This document shows, piece by piece, positions 1 to 6,723 of a stretch of DNA of 64,000 bases. This DNA is from Massilia sp. Root418 (lineage in GTDB: Bacteria > Pseudomonadota > Gammaproteobacteria > Burkholderiales > Burkholderiaceae_D). The stretch covers positions 62,001 through 126,000 of the forward strand of contig NZ_LMEC01000023.1 in the NCBI RefSeq assembly GCF_001425265.1, read 5' to 3'. The stretch's first letter is position 1. Each line of letters begins with the position of its first letter. A program made the position numbers and the translations under genes. The notes beneath the pieces were generated by a model. It was not told the DNA's origin and did not search any database. It saw only the letters and a list, made by a program, of their open reading frames with translations.

Positions 1-666
1 CGTGGCGGCGCGCGCCACCCTCACATCGTCCAGCGAACTGGAAATCAGCCGCTCCAGGTTGAGCAGGCTGCGTTCGAGGATCGCCCCCGTGGCGCCGCTC
101 AGGCTGAGGCTTCCGGCCTTGGCCGCGGTGAAGGCCAGGGCCGCCGTCCCCAGATGGTCGCGCAGTTCGTATGCGAAAAATCCCATCCGCTTGTTCGACT
201 CGTCGGCGGAGGCGTCAGCCAGCAAGATGTCGCGCTGGTAACTGAATTCGGTCACGGCGTCGGAGATGGCGTTGTCCAGGCAGCGGTTCAGGGTGCGGAA
301 TTCGTCAACCCGGAACGGCGCGTCGCGCTCCATCGCGAGATCGGTGATGGCCTGGCACAGGTCGCCGTAGTCGTGGACGACCTGATCGACCGACAGGCCC
401 AGGCCCAGCAGCGCCTTGCCGTGCAGGGCCGACGCCGCGCCGATGTCCGACAGCGCCGCGCCGCCGCCGGCCGGGCCGGAAATGCGTCGGCTGTCCTGGG
501 GACGGTTCGATTGCTCGATCTCAAGGGTATGGATCAACTGTTCCAGGAACAGTGGAATGCCGTCCTGCAACTGACGCTCAGTGGCGGACCTGCCGGGACG
601 GCAGCCGACTTTGATTCTGCAACGGCGGGCCAGTTCCTCCCGATTGTTGGCCAGGAAAACATGCAT
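1..666 (-). CDS. Sensor histidine kinase, N-terminal part (runs off the left edge)
   Basis: The reverse strand is open for 222 codons from the ATG at 666 to the window edge, with a GGAGG ribosome site about 9 bases upstream. The first 150 or so residues are a helical, probably cytoplasmic input region (VHDYGDLCQAITDLA, then DEFRTLNRCLDNAI) seen in a Burkholderiales histidine-kinase family. The segment FFAYELRDHLG near residues 163-173 aligns with the family H-box, normally F-x-x-H-E-L-R-N. Here the expected phospho-acceptor His is Tyr166 (codon TAC at 169-171). The ATPase domain lies outside the window. Assignment to the kinase family is by recall, and the loss of His is read directly. Confidence 0.72.
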   Translation of the reverse strand, partial: MHVFLANNREELARRCRIKVGCRPGRSATERQLQDGIPLFLEQLIHTLEIEQSNRPQDSRRISGPAGGGAALSDIGAASALHGKALLGLGLSVDQVVHDYGDLCQAITDLAMERDAPFRVDEFRTLNRCLDNAISDAVTEFSYQRDILLADASADESNKRMGFFAYELRDHLGTAALAFTAAKAGSLSLSGATGAILERSLLNLERLISSSLDDVRVARAAT

Positions 667-1043
667 CACGACAACCTCCATGCTCGGCACAAGGTGCGAG
701 AGGCCGCAGATGTGCGAGGCAATCTTGGCGGTCCACCATCATAGCACTGTTCCAGGCTGCGCTTCGCTGGCTGGCTTTGCCGCCCCGTGCCTGGCCTGCA
801 GGAACGCCTGCCGCGTGCACCGGCCCGGCCGAGCAGCGAATAGTTGGCAGCCGCGAGGGGGCACGCGGCCGGCGCGGGTACAATCGGGATCATGTTTGTG
901 AGCGGCATGCTGCGCTCCTGCCGCTTGGCGGAGACGGGGCGATGTACAGTCCGGCCGCAGGTAATTTCAGGTGTGATCGCGCGCGCCTTGGAAGAGACCC
1001 GCCGCATGGTTCGGTGAACCTTTGAGCTTGTCGGGAGACGAAG
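667..1043. other. Intergenic region between divergent genes
   Basis: This 377-base region separates the minus-strand kinase from the plus-strand cation transporter, so it should hold promoters for both. A TACAAT hexamer near 869 resembles a -10 box. An open frame of 41 codons at 892-1017 is discussed among the rejected items. I see no RNA gene and no strong hairpin. Confidence 0.4.
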
Positions 1044-1754
1044 ATGTCCAACTGTTGTGGGGACGCCTGCGCGTCCAGCAAACCGCCGGTCGATCCCCGC
1101 TACCGGCGCATCCTATGGCTGGCCCTGTTCATCAACGCCGCCATGTTCGTTGTCGAACTGTCTGGAGGGCTGCGGGCGGACTCGGTCTCGCTGTTGGCGG
1201 ACGCCGTCGACTTCTTCGGCGATGCTGCGAACTACGCGCTCTCCTTGTTTGTGCTCGGCATGGCGGCGGCGTGGCGCTCCCGTGCCGCGCTGGGCAAAGG
1301 GGTAATGATGGGCATTTACGGCGTGTTCGTGCTGGGCAAAGCCGGGTGGAGCGTTGCGGCGGGCACGGCGCCTGAGGCCGCAACCATGGGCCTGATCGGC
1401 TTCATCGCGCTGCTGGCCAACGGCACTGTCGCGCTGCTGCTGTACGCCTTCCGCGACGGCGACGCCAATATGCGCTCGGTATGGCTGTGTTCGCGCAACG
1501 ATGCGATCGGGAATGTCGCCGTCATGCTGGCCGCGCTGGGGGTGTTCGGCACCGGCACCCACTGGCCCGACCTGGCCGTTGCGGCCGTCATGGCGGTGCT
1601 AGGCCTGACGGCGGCGCGCACGGTCATCGCGCAAGGACGCCGGGAACTGGGCGGCAGCGCGCCAGGCGGCGCCCTGGAGCACATCGCGCCCACGCCAGCC
1701 GAAGCGCCTCGTGCCACCGGGGAAACGCGGGTAACCGAAATGAAACGCCGCTAA
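1044..1754 (+). CDS. Short cation transporter of the cation diffusion facilitator (CDF) family
   Basis: The 236-residue membrane protein begins with a Cys-rich tag (SNCCGDACASS), followed by about six hydrophobic segments. The metal-site signature of TM2 in CDF proteins appears as LLADAVDFFGDAANY (near residues 50-64), with Asp where many family members have His. A second polar pair, SRNDAIGN, sits near residue 150 and corresponds to TM5. The usual C-terminal cytoplasmic metal-binding domain is missing, giving about 236 residues instead of about 300. This short form is known in Oxalobacteraceae and related groups. A GGGAG ribosome site precedes the ATG. Substrate is likely a divalent metal such as Zn or Co, which the sequence does not settle. 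Confidence 0.8.
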   Translation: MSNCCGDACASSKPPVDPRYRRILWLALFINAAMFVVELSGGLRADSVSLLADAVDFFGDAANYALSLFVLGMAAAWRSRAALGKGVMMGIYGVFVLGKAGWSVAAGTAPEAATMGLIGFIALLANGTVALLLYAFRDGDANMRSVWLCSRNDAIGNVAVMLAALGVFGTGTHWPDLAVAAVMAVLGLTAARTVIAQGRRELGGSAPGGALEHIAPTPAEAPRATGETRVTEMKRR

Positions 1755-1884
1755 CGGAGCCGCCGGGACCAGGGCCGATCCCGCGCAAGCCGGCTGCGCA
1801 GCGCAAAGGGGCCAGCGGACAGGGGCAGGTGGCGAAAACGAACAGCCCGTTTCCAGTTGCCGTGCCGGCTAGACACATGCCAAC

Positions 1885-1913
1885 TTGACGCTCCCTTGCC
1901 CGGAGTCTAATAT
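1885..1913 (+). promoter_or_regulatory. Sigma70-type promoter for the TetR gene
   Basis: TTGACG at 1885-1890 and TAATAT at 1908-1913 are separated by exactly 17 bases, close to the sigma70 consensus. The segment from 1914 to the ATG at 1958 contains a direct AAGTAAGTAAG run that could be part of an autoregulatory TetR operator, but no clear palindrome is visible. Confidence 0.7.
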
Positions 1914-1957
1914 AAATGACTCAAAAGTAAGTAAGATGGCAAGACATCCCTATCCTC

Positions 1958-2620
1958 ATGCAAGCTCCAACTGATACCAAACCGCGCTGGGAACGGCGCA
2001 AGGACGCGCGGCCGCAGGAATTGCTGGAGGCGGCGCTGGAGCTGTTCGTCGAGCGCGGCTTCGCCGCCACCCGGCTGGAAGACGTGGCGCGCCGCGCCGG
2101 CGTCTCCAAGGGCACGCTGTACCTGTATTTCGAGAACAAGGAAGAATTGTTCAAGGCTGTGGTGCGCGCCACCATCGGCCAGGCGATCGGCCAGGCCGAG
2201 CTGGACCTGGCCGCCTCCGACGCGCCCAGCGCCGCCCTCCTCAAGGAAATGCTGATGCGCTGGTGGGCCCAGATCGGCGCCACCAAGCTGGCCGGCATCA
2301 CCAAGCTGATGATGACCGAGTCGGGCAATTTCCCGGAACTGGTGCGCTTCTATGAAGACGAGGTGATCGCGCGCGGCAACGCGCTGCTGGTGCGCGTGCT
2401 GGAGCGCGGCCTGGCGCGCGGCGAGTTCCGCCCGCACGACCCGCAGGTGATGATGCCCGTGCTGAGCGCCCCGGTGCTGATGCTGATGATGTGGAATAAC
2501 GCCTTCCTGCCCTGCGGCGGCGGCAGCGCCATCGACCCGGACCAGTACATGGCCGCCTTTCTCGACCTGGCCCTGCGCGGCCTGGCGCCGGACGCGGAAG
2601 CAGGACCGCTTAAAAAATGA
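1958..2620 (+). CDS. TetR/AcrR family transcriptional regulator
   Basis: This 220-residue protein has the usual TetR architecture. An N-terminal helix-turn-helix covers residues 15-65 (ALELFVERGFAATRLEDVA, then GVSKGTLYLYFENKEEL), followed by an all-helical ligand-binding domain. The gene stands alone between the cation transporter and pcm with its own promoter at 1885-1913. TetR proteins are normally repressors released by a small ligand and often control efflux pumps, but no pump gene is adjacent, so the target is unknown. The tolC-like gene 1.2 kb downstream on the same strand is one possible target, which is a guess. Confidence 0.92.
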   Translation: MQAPTDTKPRWERRKDARPQELLEAALELFVERGFAATRLEDVARRAGVSKGTLYLYFENKEELFKAVVRATIGQAIGQAELDLAASDAPSAALLKEMLMRWWAQIGATKLAGITKLMMTESGNFPELVRFYEDEVIARGNALLVRVLERGLARGEFRPHDPQVMMPVLSAPVLMLMMWNNAFLPCGGGSAIDPDQYMAAFLDLALRGLAPDAEAGPLKK

Positions 2621-2768
2621 GCAGGCCGGACGGTTTTTGCGCGTTCAGCCCCTTGAATCTGCAGACTGTCGCAATTTCCCTCTGTCCGTCGCCGATATCG
2701 TTAATATGCCGTCCTGACCAGTTCAACGATAAAATGACGGATTATTTAATCCTTCACCGAGTTTAAAG

Positions 2769-3419
2769 ATGAATATCGAACAAGCCCGCTTCAACATGAT
2801 CGAACAGCAAATCCGTCCATGGGACGTCCTGGATGTGGACGTGCTGGAGGTGCTGAACGTGGTCAAGCGCGAGAACTTCGTCCCTGCCGAGCACAAGAAC
2901 CTGGCCTTCGCCGATACCGAAATCCCGCTGGGCAACGGCTACACCATGCTGACCCCCAAGCTGGAAGCGCGCATCCTGCAGGACGTGCAGCTGAAAAAAC
3001 ATGAAAATGTGCTGGAAATCGGCACCGGCAGCGGCTACATGGCTGCCTTGCTGGCGCACCGCGGCCGCCACGTCACCACCGTCGAGATTTCGCCGGAACA
3101 GAAGGCGCGTGCCGAACAGAACCTGGCCGCCACCGGCGTCAGCAACGTGACCGTGGAACTGGGCGACGGCGCGCAAGGCTGGCCCAACGGCGCCCCGTTC
3201 GACGTCATCGTGCTGTCGGGCGCGCTGCCCAAGCTGCCGGAGGCGTTCCTGCAGCAGGTCAAGGTGGGCGGCCGCATCTTCGCGCTGATTGGCGAAGCGC
3301 CGGTCATGTCGGGCGTGCTGGTCACCCGCACCTCGGACGGCTACGAGCAGAAGAAACTGTTTGAAACCGACGTCAAGCCGCTGCAACAGGCCGCCAAGCC
3401 GTCGCAGTTCACGTTCTAA
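2769..3419 (+). CDS. pcm: Protein-L-isoaspartate O-methyltransferase
   Basis: A 216-residue class I SAM-dependent methyltransferase. The SAM-binding motif I is VLEIGTGSGYMAALLA near residues 81-96, and the acidic end of strand 2 is TTVEISPE. The N-terminal region MNIEQARFNMIEQQIRPWDV is typical of the short betaproteobacterial Pcm proteins that lie upstream of tolC. The enzyme methylates isoaspartyl residues in damaged proteins so that they can revert to normal aspartate. It is followed after 18 bases by the rhodanese gene and then tolC, probably as one transcript. Confidence 0.9.
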   Translation: MNIEQARFNMIEQQIRPWDVLDVDVLEVLNVVKRENFVPAEHKNLAFADTEIPLGNGYTMLTPKLEARILQDVQLKKHENVLEIGTGSGYMAALLAHRGRHVTTVEISPEQKARAEQNLAATGVSNVTVELGDGAQGWPNGAPFDVIVLSGALPKLPEAFLQQVKVGGRIFALIGEAPVMSGVLVTRTSDGYEQKKLFETDVKPLQQAAKPSQFTF

Positions 3420-3437
3420 GCGGAACGGGAGCGTCGC

Positions 3438-3761
3438 ATGGAACACATCACTGCGCTGGAACTGGCCGACTGGCTGGCCGACGACGCGCGCCCCAGCCCG
3501 TTTCTGCTGGACGTGCGCGAGAACTGGGAATACGACACCTGCCACATCGACGGTTCCACGCTGATGCCGATGAACTCCATCCCGGCCCGCATCGACGACC
3601 TCGATGAAGAGGCGGCCATCGTCTGCATCTGCCACCACGGTGCGCGCAGCATGCAGGTGGCGGCTTTCCTGGAGCGCAACGGTTTCGGCAAGATCACGAA
3701 TTTGACGGGCGGCATCCATGCATGGGCTGTTCAGGTCGACAGCAGCATGCCAAAATACTAA
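3438..3761 (+). CDS. Rhodanese-like domain protein
   Basis: A single-domain rhodanese of 107 residues. The active-site loop is CHHGARS (catalytic Cys near residue 69), matching the C-x-x-G-x-R-[ST] signature of sulfurtransferases. The N-terminal LLDVRENWEYDTCHIDGS is the usual CH2A-type region. Single-domain rhodaneses transfer sulfur from thiosulfate or a persulfide donor; the physiological acceptor here is unknown. The gene lies between pcm and tolC with gaps of 18 and 26 bases, an arrangement common in this bacterial family. Confidence 0.9.
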   Translation: MEHITALELADWLADDARPSPFLLDVRENWEYDTCHIDGSTLMPMNSIPARIDDLDEEAAIVCICHHGARSMQVAAFLERNGFGKITNLTGGIHAWAVQVDSSMPKY

Positions 3762-3787
3762 TTGTTATTGATTCCACGGAGAACGCA

Positions 3788-5107
3788 ATGCAGAAACCCT
3801 TAATCGCCTTGCTGATCAGCAGCGCACTGTTGACCATGAATGCACAGGCGGCCGACCTCATCCAAGTGTACCAGCAGGCGCTCGCCAACGACGCCACCTA
3901 TGCCAGCGCACGCGCTGCACTTGCTGCGGGTCAGGAAAGGACGACGCAAGGGCGCTCCGGATTGCTGCCGGTTATCGGCCTGGGCGGTTCCAGCACCAAG
4001 ATCACCGGCGACTTCGAATCGAAATCCGACAATCCCCTGGGCGCCGGCAGCGGTTCGCGCGACAATTCGCGCAACCAGTGGTCGCTGAGCCTGTCGCAGC
4101 CGCTGTTCCGCTGGGACCGCTGGGAAAGCTACCAGCAGAGCAAGCTGAGCCAGGCCTCCACGGAAGCCGTGTTCGCCCAGGCCCAGCAGGACCTGATCAC
4201 CCGCGTGGCGCAAGCCTATTTCGACGTGCTGACCGCGCAGGACAACCTGTCCTCGATCCAGGCGCAGAAATCAGCCACCACCGAGCAGCTGGCCTCGGCC
4301 AAGCGCAACTTCGAGGTCGGCACCCAGACCATCACCGACACCCACGAAGCGCAAGCGGCGTACGACCTGGTGGTGGCGCAGGAGTTTGCCGCCATCAACG
4401 ACCTGGAAGTGAAGCGCAACGCGCTGCAGCAGATCATCGGCACCGCGCCGGCCTCGCTGTCCACGCTGCGCCCGGGCGTGACCATCGCCGCGCCGCAGCC
4501 GGCCGCCATCGAGCCGTGGATCGCCTCGGCCGAGCAGCAGAACTATTCGGTGGTGGGCGCCCAGCTGAACCTGGAGATCGCCAAGCGCGAGATTTCGCGC
4601 AACCGCGCCGGCCACCTGCCGACCCTGGACCTGGTGGCCAACAAGGGCCGCGACAGCGTCACCGCGTCCGGCATCACCAAGACCAACGCCGTGGGTGTGC
4701 AGTGGAACGTGCCGCTGTTTAGCGGCTTTGCCGTGACCAGCAAGGTGCGCGAATCGATCGCGCTGGAAGACAAGGCGCGCAACGACCTGGAAGCGACGCG
4801 CCGCGCCGCCGCGCAGAACGCGCGCACGGCTTTCCTGGGCATGAACAGCGGCCTGGCGCAGGTGCGCGCGCTGGAAGCGGCGGAAGTGTCGAGCAAGTCC
4901 GCGCTCGATTCGAACAAGCTGGGCTACCAGGTCGGCGTGCGCATCAACATCGACGTGCTGAACGCGCAGCGCCAGCTGTACTCCACCCAGCGCGACCTGT
5001 CGCGTGCCCGCTACGACACCATCATGAACGGCCTGCGCCTGAAATCGGCCGCCGGCACGCTGAAGGAAGCGGACCTGGCGCCGATCAACGAGCTGCTGGT
5101 GAAGTAA
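3788..5107 (+). CDS. tolC: TolC-family outer membrane efflux protein
   Basis: A 439-residue outer membrane channel. The start at 3788 is chosen because it gives a clean signal peptide (MQKPLIALLISSALLTMNAQA, cleaved before ADLIQVYQ); the frame is open further upstream without a signal. The protein carries the two repeated outer-membrane-factor halves with long coiled regions. Sequences such as QQDLITRVAQAYFDVLTAQDNL and GYQVGVRINIDVLNAQRQLYSTQRDL are typical of each half. It would form the trimeric exit duct for RND, ABC or MFS pumps. It is the last gene of the pcm group and is followed by a terminator at 5144. A second, quite different TolC-like protein belongs to the peptide locus at 13107-14741. 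Confidence 0.9.
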   Translation: MQKPLIALLISSALLTMNAQAADLIQVYQQALANDATYASARAALAAGQERTTQGRSGLLPVIGLGGSSTKITGDFESKSDNPLGAGSGSRDNSRNQWSLSLSQPLFRWDRWESYQQSKLSQASTEAVFAQAQQDLITRVAQAYFDVLTAQDNLSSIQAQKSATTEQLASAKRNFEVGTQTITDTHEAQAAYDLVVAQEFAAINDLEVKRNALQQIIGTAPASLSTLRPGVTIAAPQPAAIEPWIASAEQQNYSVVGAQLNLEIAKREISRNRAGHLPTLDLVANKGRDSVTASGITKTNAVGVQWNVPLFSGFAVTSKVRESIALEDKARNDLEATRRAAAQNARTAFLGMNSGLAQVRALEAAEVSSKSALDSNKLGYQVGVRINIDVLNAQRQLYSTQRDLSRARYDTIMNGLRLKSAAGTLKEADLAPINELLVK

Positions 5108-5143
5108 GCCCGTGACGTAGGCCCGGCCTGCCTCCGCCCGAAG

Positions 5144-5169
5144 AAAACCCCGCAGCTGCGGGGTTTTTT
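5144..5169. terminator. Bidirectional intrinsic terminator
   Basis: A perfect palindrome, AAAACCCCGCAG followed by CTGCGGGGTTTT, continues into a T tract. It lies between the convergent ends of tolC (plus) and the last precursor peptide gene (minus), with A and T runs on both sides, so it can terminate both transcripts. Confidence 0.9.
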
Positions 5170-5226
5170 GTCTTATTGACAGACGCCGGCCGCCACGGCT
5201 GGCTGAGCGGCTGGCGCCGGCGCTGC

Positions 5227-5403
5227 TCAGGTTTCGTCGATATAGTAGCTGGCGCACAGAACGGCGCAGGAGATGCCGCCTGCCGCGTCGTCGAGTTCGG
5301 GGTCGGTCAGTTCCAGATCCTGCACTGGATCGGTTGGCCCTTTTTCGACCTGTGCTGCTTTCAGTTTGTCGCCCAGTTCATTGGCCAGGTTTTTATTGCT
5401 CAT
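5227..5403 (-). CDS. RiPP precursor peptide 4 (double-glycine leader, S-C-x-x-x-C core)
   Basis: This 58-residue open frame begins MSNKNLANELGDKLK and has the leader end DLELTDPELDDAAGG followed by the core ISCAVLCASYYIDET. The first 15 residues are identical to precursor 1 at 15241-15411, and the stretch before the double glycine matches all three upstream precursors. The ATG at 5403 is preferred over a GTG five codons earlier because it matches the start of the homologues. The core is the most divergent of the four: Ile replaces Gly after the cut site, Tyr-Tyr replaces Phe-Ser, and the end is acidic. It is the last gene of the locus, 93 bases after the binding lipoprotein and just before the terminator. 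Expected processing is cleavage after Gly-Gly by the C39 exporter. Confidence 0.82.
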   Translation of the reverse strand: MSNKNLANELGDKLKAAQVEKGPTDPVQDLELTDPELDDAAGGISCAVLCASYYIDET

Positions 5404-5486
5404 GCTGTCTACTTTCACAAGAAACGACTGCTAGTTTTAAGACATCAAGCCTGATCGGTCTTTCCTGCAAGAAGCAACAGGGACTG
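5404..5486 (-). repeat. Duplicated upstream region, copy B (before precursor 4)
   Basis: About 83 bases just upstream of precursor 4 are nearly identical to 15412-15495 upstream of precursor 1. A 41-base core (5423-5463 and 15431-15471) is identical. On the minus strand the core contains an imperfect inverted repeat, AAGACCGATCA and TGATGTCTT, followed by AAAACTAGCAG. TTGATG with GTTTCT 17 bases later could be a weak promoter. It is either a shared promoter/operator, an RNA element or the trace of a gene duplication. Confidence 0.85.
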
Positions 5487-5496
5487 GGGGCCGCGC

Positions 5497-6714
5497 TCAG
5501 GGCAGCGCCGACCAGGCCGGCCCTGCCGGCGGGGCCGCGTCGAAATACTCGAAGCGGCCGTTCCGCACCACCACCTTGGCCAGGCGCTTGGCCACCGGGT
5601 CGCCCTTGTCGTTGTAGACGTGGCTGCCGGTGGCGCCCTGCCAGCCGCGCGTGGCGCGCAGCGCCGCCGCCATCTGTTCGGGCACCGCGCTGTTGGCCTG
5701 CCGCACCGCGTGCGCCAGCAGCTGCAGGGCGTCGTAGCCCTGGGCGGCGGAACTGTCGGGCAGGCTGCCGTAGCGCTGCCGGTAGCGCGCCGCGAAGGCG
5801 CGCGCCTGCGGACTGGGATCGTCGGCGCTGAACAGCGAGAAAATCACCGTGCCCTCGATGTCGCGCCCGCCGCGCGCGATCAGTTCCTGCGAGTCCAGCC
5901 CCGCGCCGCCGAACACCGGCACCCGCAGCCCGGCCGCGCGCGCCTCGCGGATGATGACCGGGCTGTCCGGCATGGAGCCGATCAGGAAGATGGCGTCGGT
6001 CTTGAGCAGCGTGGACCAGTCGGCCATCAAGGTGCGGTGCTCGTTGGCCTCCATAGAGTAGGAGCGGCGGTCCGCCACCACGATGCCCAGCTCGTGGGCG
6101 CGCTGCTCGAAGCAGTTGGCCAGGTCGTTGCCGTAGTCGTTCTTGATGTAGTAGATGGCTACCCGCTTGTAGCCCTGGGCCAGCGCGTAGTCGCCGATCT
6201 GGCGCGCCTGGTCGCGGTTGTTGGGCAGGCTGCGGAACACCAGCCGCCCGCCCTGTTCGGTGACCTTCTGGCCGCTGGCGCCCGGCGTGATCATCAGCAG
6301 CCCGGCGCGCTCGTAGATTTGCGAGGCGGGTGCGGCCACGTAGGTGTTCAGGTGGCCGATCACGGCCGCCACGTCCAGGTTGTCGGCGATCTCCTGCGCC
6401 ACCTGGCGCCCGGTGGACAGCGAGCTGGCATCGTCCTTGACCAGCAGGCGGATCTTGCGCCCGCCCAGCACGCCGCCGGCGGCGTTGATCTCCTCCTGCG
6501 CCAGCCGCACCCCGTCCACCATGGCGGCCTTGCTGGAGTTCAGCGGCCAGGCCACGGCCACCAGCAGCTCGGCCTGCGGCGCGGCCAGCCGCTCGGCGCG
6601 GCGGCGCGCGGCGGGCTGCTCGTCGCAACCGCCCAAGGCCAGCAAGCCCGGCAAGCCCAGCAGTTCCAGCAATCCCAGCAGCGGCAGGGCGGCCGCCCGG
6701 CGTCTCTTGTTCAT
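5497..6714 (-). CDS. Periplasmic branched-chain-amino-acid-type binding lipoprotein
   Basis: A 405-residue type I periplasmic binding protein of the Peripla_BP_6 (LivJ-like) family. A signal sequence ends in the lipobox LALGGC near residue 30, so it should be lipid-anchored. Asp follows the Cys, which in enterobacteria favours retention in the inner membrane. Family segments include MVDGVRLAQEEINAAGGVLGGRKIRLLVKDD and FGGAGLDSQELIARGG. No cognate ABC permease or ATPase is nearby, so it is probably not part of a classical importer. It lies 9 bases after the exporter gene and 93 bases before precursor 4. A role in capturing or sensing the peptide is inference from position only. Confidence 0.82.
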   Translation of the reverse strand: MNKRRRAAALPLLGLLELLGLPGLLALGGCDEQPAARRRAERLAAPQAELLVAVAWPLNSSKAAMVDGVRLAQEEINAAGGVLGGRKIRLLVKDDASSLSTGRQVAQEIADNLDVAAVIGHLNTYVAAPASQIYERAGLLMITPGASGQKVTEQGGRLVFRSLPNNRDQARQIGDYALAQGYKRVAIYYIKNDYGNDLANCFEQRAHELGIVVADRRSYSMEANEHRTLMADWSTLLKTDAIFLIGSMPDSPVIIREARAAGLRVPVFGGAGLDSQELIARGGRDIEGTVIFSLFSADDPSPQARAFAARYRQRYGSLPDSSAAQGYDALQLLAHAVRQANSAVPEQMAAALRATRGWQGATGSHVYNDKGDPVAKRLAKVVVRNGRFEYFDAAPPAGPAWSALP

Positions 6715-6723
6715 ATCGGTCCT

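Noticed and set aside
892-1017. 41-codon plus-strand frame before the cation transporter, with a TACAAT hexamer upstream
   Set aside because: No good ribosome site, Arg-rich composition typical of chance frames in GC-rich DNA, and no recognised family.
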